This document shows, one piece after another, positions 61,191 to 64,000 of a DNA stretch of 64,000 nucleotides. This DNA comes from Nymphaea colorata (taxonomy: Eukaryota > Streptophyta > Magnoliopsida > Nymphaeales > Nymphaeaceae): NCBI RefSeq assembly GCF_008831285.2, contig NC_045144.1, forward strand, positions 2,728,001 to 2,792,000. Reading direction: 5' to 3'. The position numbers were made by a program, and so were the translations under genes. Position 1 is the first letter of the stretch; each line of letters begins with the position of its first letter. The notes under the pieces are model-generated. The model was not told where the DNA came from. It searched no databases and saw only the letters and a list, made by a program, of their open reading frames with translations.

Positions 61191-62447
61191 AGGTTTAGTG
61201 GTCCCTGCAGTAAGATCCTGTGCTTTCGAGTCTCGATTCTTCACCATTGTGCAAACAGAAAAGGAAGAAGGAAAGGAAAAAAAAATGAACGCAAATGTTG
61301 ACCATGATTTTCCAATGACGCCTCTATTTTGATTGGAGCTGCTTCATTTATTAGTGAATCCATGTAAAACTGGTGGTGGTTTTCGCTTAAGTCATCTATT
61401 TGTGAATCCATGTAAAACCGTTTGTGGTTTTTTCTTTCGCTTGACAAGTCAGTATTGGGCACATTTCTGTGACATAATGCCAAAAGATGCACCTTTCAAC
61501 ATCGACTTTAATCGACTGTCTCGTGTCCAACTCCATAGCCAGACATATTGAGTCAGAGTTGGCATCGATTGCTATCTCTTGCTTGTTAAGTGGGATCTAT
61601 GGAAAGCGGGCATCATTTATGTTCAAAATTCTTTATGTTGAACAGCAAAAGTAGCTGTCAAATAATGTGGTCTTTGCTCGAGAATGTGAATCCTATGGCT
61701 TAGGGATACGGGCAAACTAGGCCCGTCCAATACTTGAAACGTGCCACCGCACTGTAGATGGATTGCATGCAATATCATAACCTGTCAGCGACGCCCTTGG
61801 TTTGGCTATACAGATTTATTTCAAGCGACATGAAATCCACTCATTTGGCGAGGCTGTCCCACCTTGGAGGTGACAGGCATTTCTGATTGGTTCTGTTATC
61901 TCCGAACTTAATCACCTTTTCTACCTGTGCATTTCAGTGTAGATTAGACATCTCTGCCCCCTCTCGCTGGGTTCAAGTACATGCCATCCTCGCCATGCCT
62001 ATTTCAGCACACAGATTTGAAATCTGGCTCACAATATGATCCTCATGATCCCATCCTCATGCTATATCCAAGAGCTTGAATTTATTGTGGAATAACGGTT
62101 CCCTAACTTAGTTGCTTCTTGGTGAGGATAATTATTTTAATACCTTTGTGACTGCATAAGGTCAAGGATCTCGCTTCTCTAAGACTGCCCTCTTTACTTT
62201 GTCTCTCGACAGACTTCAAGGAAAATTAGCTAGAGATTTACAAGCTTCTTGCTTTCTATCTTTGTCTTTGTAAAAAAAAGTGGTAAAAGTGTTGCTGCTT
62301 TTCCTTGATTAGTGTCCGGTAAAGTAAGCCTTATTTTTCATGCGAACAGAGATTAATAATCCACTACATGAAAAAGAGCTCTAAGGTCCTATCTCATTTT
62401 ATTTTTTGCCTTTTAGTCTTCAAGAGACTAGCACCCACAAAAAAGCA
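61191..62447. other. No confirmed gene; possible tRNA-derived SINE trace
   Basis: 61190-61265 contains GGTACAGGTTTAGTGG and, about 25 bp on, CTTTCGAGTCTCG. These resemble polymerase III box A and B spacing in plant SINEs. There is no clear 3' tail or target duplication, so I do not call an element. Confidence 0.3.
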
Positions 62448-62645
62448 GGCAGGGGTGGCGTCAAGGTAGGGCTAGTAGGGGCCTTGACCCCCCTCAATTT
62501 TTTTTTTTAAATTTACATGTAAATTAAAAAAAATCATTTATCATATATTAAAATTTTGAAGAATTATATTTCGGCTTCTGTTAAAATTTTGAAATTATAA
62601 TTAAGTCCTCATGAAAAATTTTTAGCTTTATCTTTGAAAGCGAGG
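62448..62645 (+). mobile_element. MITE-like repeat, copy 2
   Basis: Begins CAGGGGTGGCGTCAAGG, has GGGGCCTTGACCCCCC, an AT-rich core with ATTTTGAAATTATA, and ends near TAGCTTTATCTTTGAAAGCG. Same order and strand as 7856-8067, with moderate divergence. Confidence 0.5.
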
Positions 62646-63925
62646 ATGCACCATCTAAAATAAGTTATTGATAAAGGCGCAATACAATTTAGCAGCTTAC
62701 AAATCATCCTACTAAATTGCAATAGCTCTTCTAGGAAAAGGGAAAATGTGTTAGTTTTGATTTCTCGAGCGATGACAGTCAATGCTCACTGGTACTGAAA
62801 GTATGTTTTGTTAATTTGTTAATTCAATTTCCAGAAAAGACAGTTCGACTTCTCCTTTTCTCTTTATTAGTACTCAAACTACTAAAATTGCTGTGAGCAT
62901 TTGCAGATGGGTTGAAACTGGTTGCTCCCAATTGGCCAAGCAGCCCAATGAACGTGTACGGTGCCACGTATTTCTATTTATCATGCTTCGGCTAAGAAAC
63001 GAAAGTAGGGAGTGGTAGAAGAGAGGAAATCTTCGGGTCCCACGACTTCGTTAGAGACAGAAATTGTCAGCGACATGCTGTAAGTTTTTCGAGGACCACA
63101 GCATGCCTGGGCAGCACTGGCTTTTTCTTGCACCATTGATTACATTGGTCCACCCACCTTTTGTCACCTAGAACACCATCTAAGTAGAACATGATTAGAG
63201 TTCACCTCCATAGACGAAAAGAAGGGTAAAGCTTAAACTTTTTCTGCTTGGCTCATACCACGCCTGTGCTAGCGGCTAATAATTAAATGACAGATGCCCA
63301 TGTCTAATTGTGATTGTAGTACGAGAAACTTGAGAGCTTCTCTTTATGTTTTTTCTCAAAAAACTGTACAGCAAATTGGATGCTGTGATTGTCTCTTTAG
63401 GAATTTTTACTTCTTGGCATTTGGCAACGGATTGGTCTGTCCTTATTCGGAGTTTTGCGTTTCCATTCCCTCTGAATTTTCCTTCCACCCAAAGGTGATA
63501 GGACCATGAAAATAATATTCACTGAAGTCAGTCAGCCACACATTTTGGTTTGTGGATTGCAAGGTTTCCATGCATCAGATTGAGTTCTTGATGACTTTTA
63601 TTTGCGTTGGACTTAGAAGTTAGAAGATATGGCAAGATCGTCTATGCTTCGTGAACCATGGGGACTTGGTATTCTGGATAATGCTAAACTGCAAAATCTG
63701 CTTGCTTCCTGCTCAAACTTTGTATTTTTTATGCCTTCTGTCTAAATTTTCTGTTTGTTGATGCCTTCCAAGGTTCAGCACGTTAAGGGTGATGAAAGAC
63801 AGATTTGGAGACGGGCGTAGGGAGCTCATGTTTCAGACTAGCTTTAGATGAAGTAAGGAAGAAGGTTGGGTGGAATCCTGTTTGGCTGCAGAAGAATCGA
63901 GAAAGAGGAATATGCTAAAGTCTTC
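62646..63925 (+). promoter_or_regulatory. Region upstream of the CHUP1-like gene
   Basis: No conserved coding sequence is visible. It probably contains the promoter and 5' UTR, possibly with a leader intron. An upstream ATG at 63629 opens a short frame (MARSSMLREPWGLGILDNAK) that ends before the main start; it could be an upstream ORF if the leader includes it. A TATA-like CTATTTAT lies at about 62973. Confidence 0.35.
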
Positions 63926-64000
63926 ATGCTGGTCAGGGTAACCTTCCTTGTTGCTGCTTCTATTGCAGCTTATGCAATTAGGCAGTCTAACCTTCAGAAG
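63926..64000 (+). CDS. CHUP1: CHUP1-like protein, N-terminus only (cut by window end)
   Basis: The 25 codons from ATG at 63926 read MLVRVTFLVAASIAAYAIRQ then SNLQK. CHUP1 (chloroplast unusual positioning 1) starts with a short hydrophobic segment of this pattern: M-x-V-R-x-x-F-x-V-A-A-S-I-A-A, then a Lys/Arg-Gln-x-Asn motif. In the family this segment anchors the protein in the chloroplast outer envelope, while the coiled-coil and actin-binding parts, off the window here, drive light-dependent chloroplast movement. The frame is open upstream to a stop at 63854-63856, and this is the first ATG in it. The call rests on 25 residues. Confidence 0.65.
   Translation, partial: MLVRVTFLVAASIAAYAIRQSNLQK

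Noticed and set aside
61190-61265. tRNA gene or SINE with box A/B-like motifs
   Set aside because: It does not fold into a credible cloverleaf by eye and has no element ends.

Overview
This is nuclear DNA of a flowering plant. It is AT-rich, full of Ty1/copia, Ty3/gypsy and LINE remnants, and holds two recognisable plant genes. No species can be named from the sequence alone. Most of the window is layered, decayed transposable elements; I see no CRISPR array, operon, virus genome or tRNA/rRNA gene.

Host genes. (1) A complete UMP1/POMP proteasome-maturation gene lies on the minus strand from 25825 down to 11397. Four coding exons (123, 101, 98 and 101 nt) with GT..AG introns and matching phases give an uninterrupted 140-residue protein. 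Intron 2 is about 13.6 kb and holds a nest of transposons, so a 423-nt coding sequence is spread over 14.4 kb. (2) The last 75 bases (63926..64000, plus strand) look like the first 25 codons of a CHUP1-like gene (chloroplast outer-envelope/actin positioning protein), cut by the window edge.

Layout. 1-1.7 kb: decayed gypsy gag-protease (minus) with primer-binding site and probable LTR, then a 51-bp tandem array and a (TA)n tract. 4.8-5.1 and 9.2-9.4 kb: two diverged copies of an unidentified coding-like segment. 7.9 kb: MITE-like repeat, with a second copy at 62.4 kb. 9.8-10.4 kb: 297-bp tandem duplication. 11.4-25.8 kb: UMP1. Within its intron 2 are a GACTCGG-rich DNA element (12.6-19.1 kb) split by a young full-length copia (13156..18575, 98.8% identical LTRs, 5-bp target duplication), and an older copia (19.95-23.63 kb) carrying an internal duplication, a 32-bp organelle-23S-rRNA-like filler and a probable solo LTR. 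28.4-34.7 kb: long gypsy LTR sequence. 34.7-35.4 kb: gypsy integrase tail. 37.3-38.4 kb: deletion-derivative copia (plus). 38.8-43.8 kb: decayed copia (minus). 44.6-46.8 kb: LINE ORF2 remnant (plus). 46.8-51.1 kb: long gypsy LTR inverted relative to the 28-34 kb copy. 52.0-53.5 kb: LINE ORF1 (minus) with coding tandem repeats. 54.1 kb: (AT)n. 54.9-55.9 kb: second GACTCGG element. 56-63.9 kb: nothing recognisable apart from the MITE, then the CHUP1-like start.

The most interesting signals are the giant but intact UMP1 intron; palindromes carrying perfect plant MSA (G2/M, MYB3R) motifs just upstream of the TATA box in two copia LTRs; and the organelle rRNA filler in the old copia. None amounts to an undescribed multi-gene system.
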